Shown piece after piece: positions 49,684 through 49,855 of a stretch of DNA of 49,855 nt (positions are counted from its first letter, which is position 1; the number at the start of each line of letters is the position of its first letter). Both the position numbers and the translations under genes were made by a program. Under the pieces are notes generated by a model. It saw only the letters and a list, made by a program, of their open reading frames with translations. It was not told the DNA's origin and did not search any database. The stretch comes from Flavisolibacter longurius (GTDB taxonomy: Bacteria; Bacteroidota; Bacteroidia; Chitinophagales; Chitinophagaceae), in contig JACJGO010000032.1 in NCBI GenBank assembly GCA_014163555.1, positions 1-49,855 on the forward strand, given 5' to 3'.

Positions 49684-49855
49684 ATGGCGAAGGAGAAAAT
49701 ATTAGTGATTGGGGCCTCGGGTCAGATTGGGGTGGAGCTGACGCTGGCTTTGCGCAGGCTATATGGGGAGTCGGCTGTGATTGCCTCGGACCTTCGGGAG
49801 CAAAATCCGCTCTTGCAGGGTACGGGGCCGTACGTGAGCCTGGATGTGATGAACA
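49684..49855 (+). CDS. NAD-dependent epimerase/dehydratase (SDR), N-terminal part
   Basis: The first 57 codons of a gene that runs off the window. They encode a Rossmann start with the NAD-binding motif GASGQIG (residues 9-15) and a following strand ending in IASDLRE, where the aspartate should bind the NAD ribose. The pattern MxKEKILVIGASGQIG, then ALRRLYGESAVIASDLR and LDV, resembles SDR-type L-threonine 3-dehydrogenases of Bacteroidota, but the fragment is too short to fix the substrate. A -7 element is seven bases upstream. Confidence 0.75.
   Translation, partial: MAKEKILVIGASGQIGVELTLALRRLYGESAVIASDLREQNPLLQGTGPYVSLDVMN

Noticed and set aside
1-49855. tRNA, rRNA or known riboswitch genes
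   Set aside because: Reading both strands I saw no cloverleaf with TTCGA-type arm, no rRNA stretch and no familiar riboswitch core; a covariance search would be needed to exclude small ones.

Overview
The window reads as ordinary chromosomal DNA of a Bacteroidota bacterium, most likely of the family Chitinophagaceae; I cannot fix the genus. Grounds: a full set of Bacteroidota-typical proteins (BT_3928-type DoxX protein next to a DUF1599 protein, OMP_b-brl_3-type outer-membrane barrel, MalQ with two CBM20 domains, BlaI/BlaR1-like pair, LptE, membrane pyrophosphatase), moderate GC, near absence of Shine-Dalgarno sequences, and promoters of the Bacteroidota form TAnnTTTG. No rRNA, tRNA, CRISPR array, prophage or intact insertion sequence was found.

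Layout. 0-4.5 kb: DUF4442 thioesterase-like protein, pyrB, coaD, a NUDIX hydrolase, pyrE, a heavy-metal-binding-type protein and a LEA-type lipoprotein. 4.5-6.05 kb: a gene-poor, partly very AT-rich gap. 6-8.2 kb: blaR1/blaI-like regulatory pair. 8.4-16 kb: pfkB, hppA, a small membrane protein, nrnA, an FKBP lipoprotein and folP. 15.9-18.7 kb: DUF1599, BT_3928-type protein and a lone OppB-type permease. 18.8-21.5 kb: CBS protein, DUF721, redoxin, mltG. 21.6-26.3 kb: a leftward operon miaB - sigma-54 activator - lptE - acidic protein - secG. 26.4-33.8 kb: membrane proteins, an outer-membrane barrel, a CCG-domain Fe-S protein, ATP-grasp, LysE and DinB proteins. 34-49.9 kb: dnaK, a VWA protein, malQ, aroK, DUF423, ftsK, lolA-like, tex, DUF1206, kdsA and the start of an SDR dehydratase-like gene.

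Functionally this is housekeeping: pyrimidine, CoA, folate, shikimate and Kdo synthesis, glycogen/maltodextrin use, envelope biogenesis (LptE, LolA, SecG, MltG), chromosome segregation (FtsK) and nucleotide turnover (NrnA, pyrophosphatase).

Two patterns stand out. First, the element TAnnTTTG lies only 4-8 nt before the start codon of at least seven genes, implying leaderless or nearly leaderless mRNAs; the same element inside long open frames shows that several obvious upstream starts are wrong (hppA, ftsK, folP, lolA, the Fe-S protein). Second, five intergenic sites, and perhaps a sixth, hold arrays of short degenerate 7- or 8-bp words that are tandem within an arm and inverted between two arms; the word differs from site to site but is shared by the two arms. 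A separate GC-rich 31-bp repeat occurs as an inverted pair before dnaK. These arrays are the least explained structures here.
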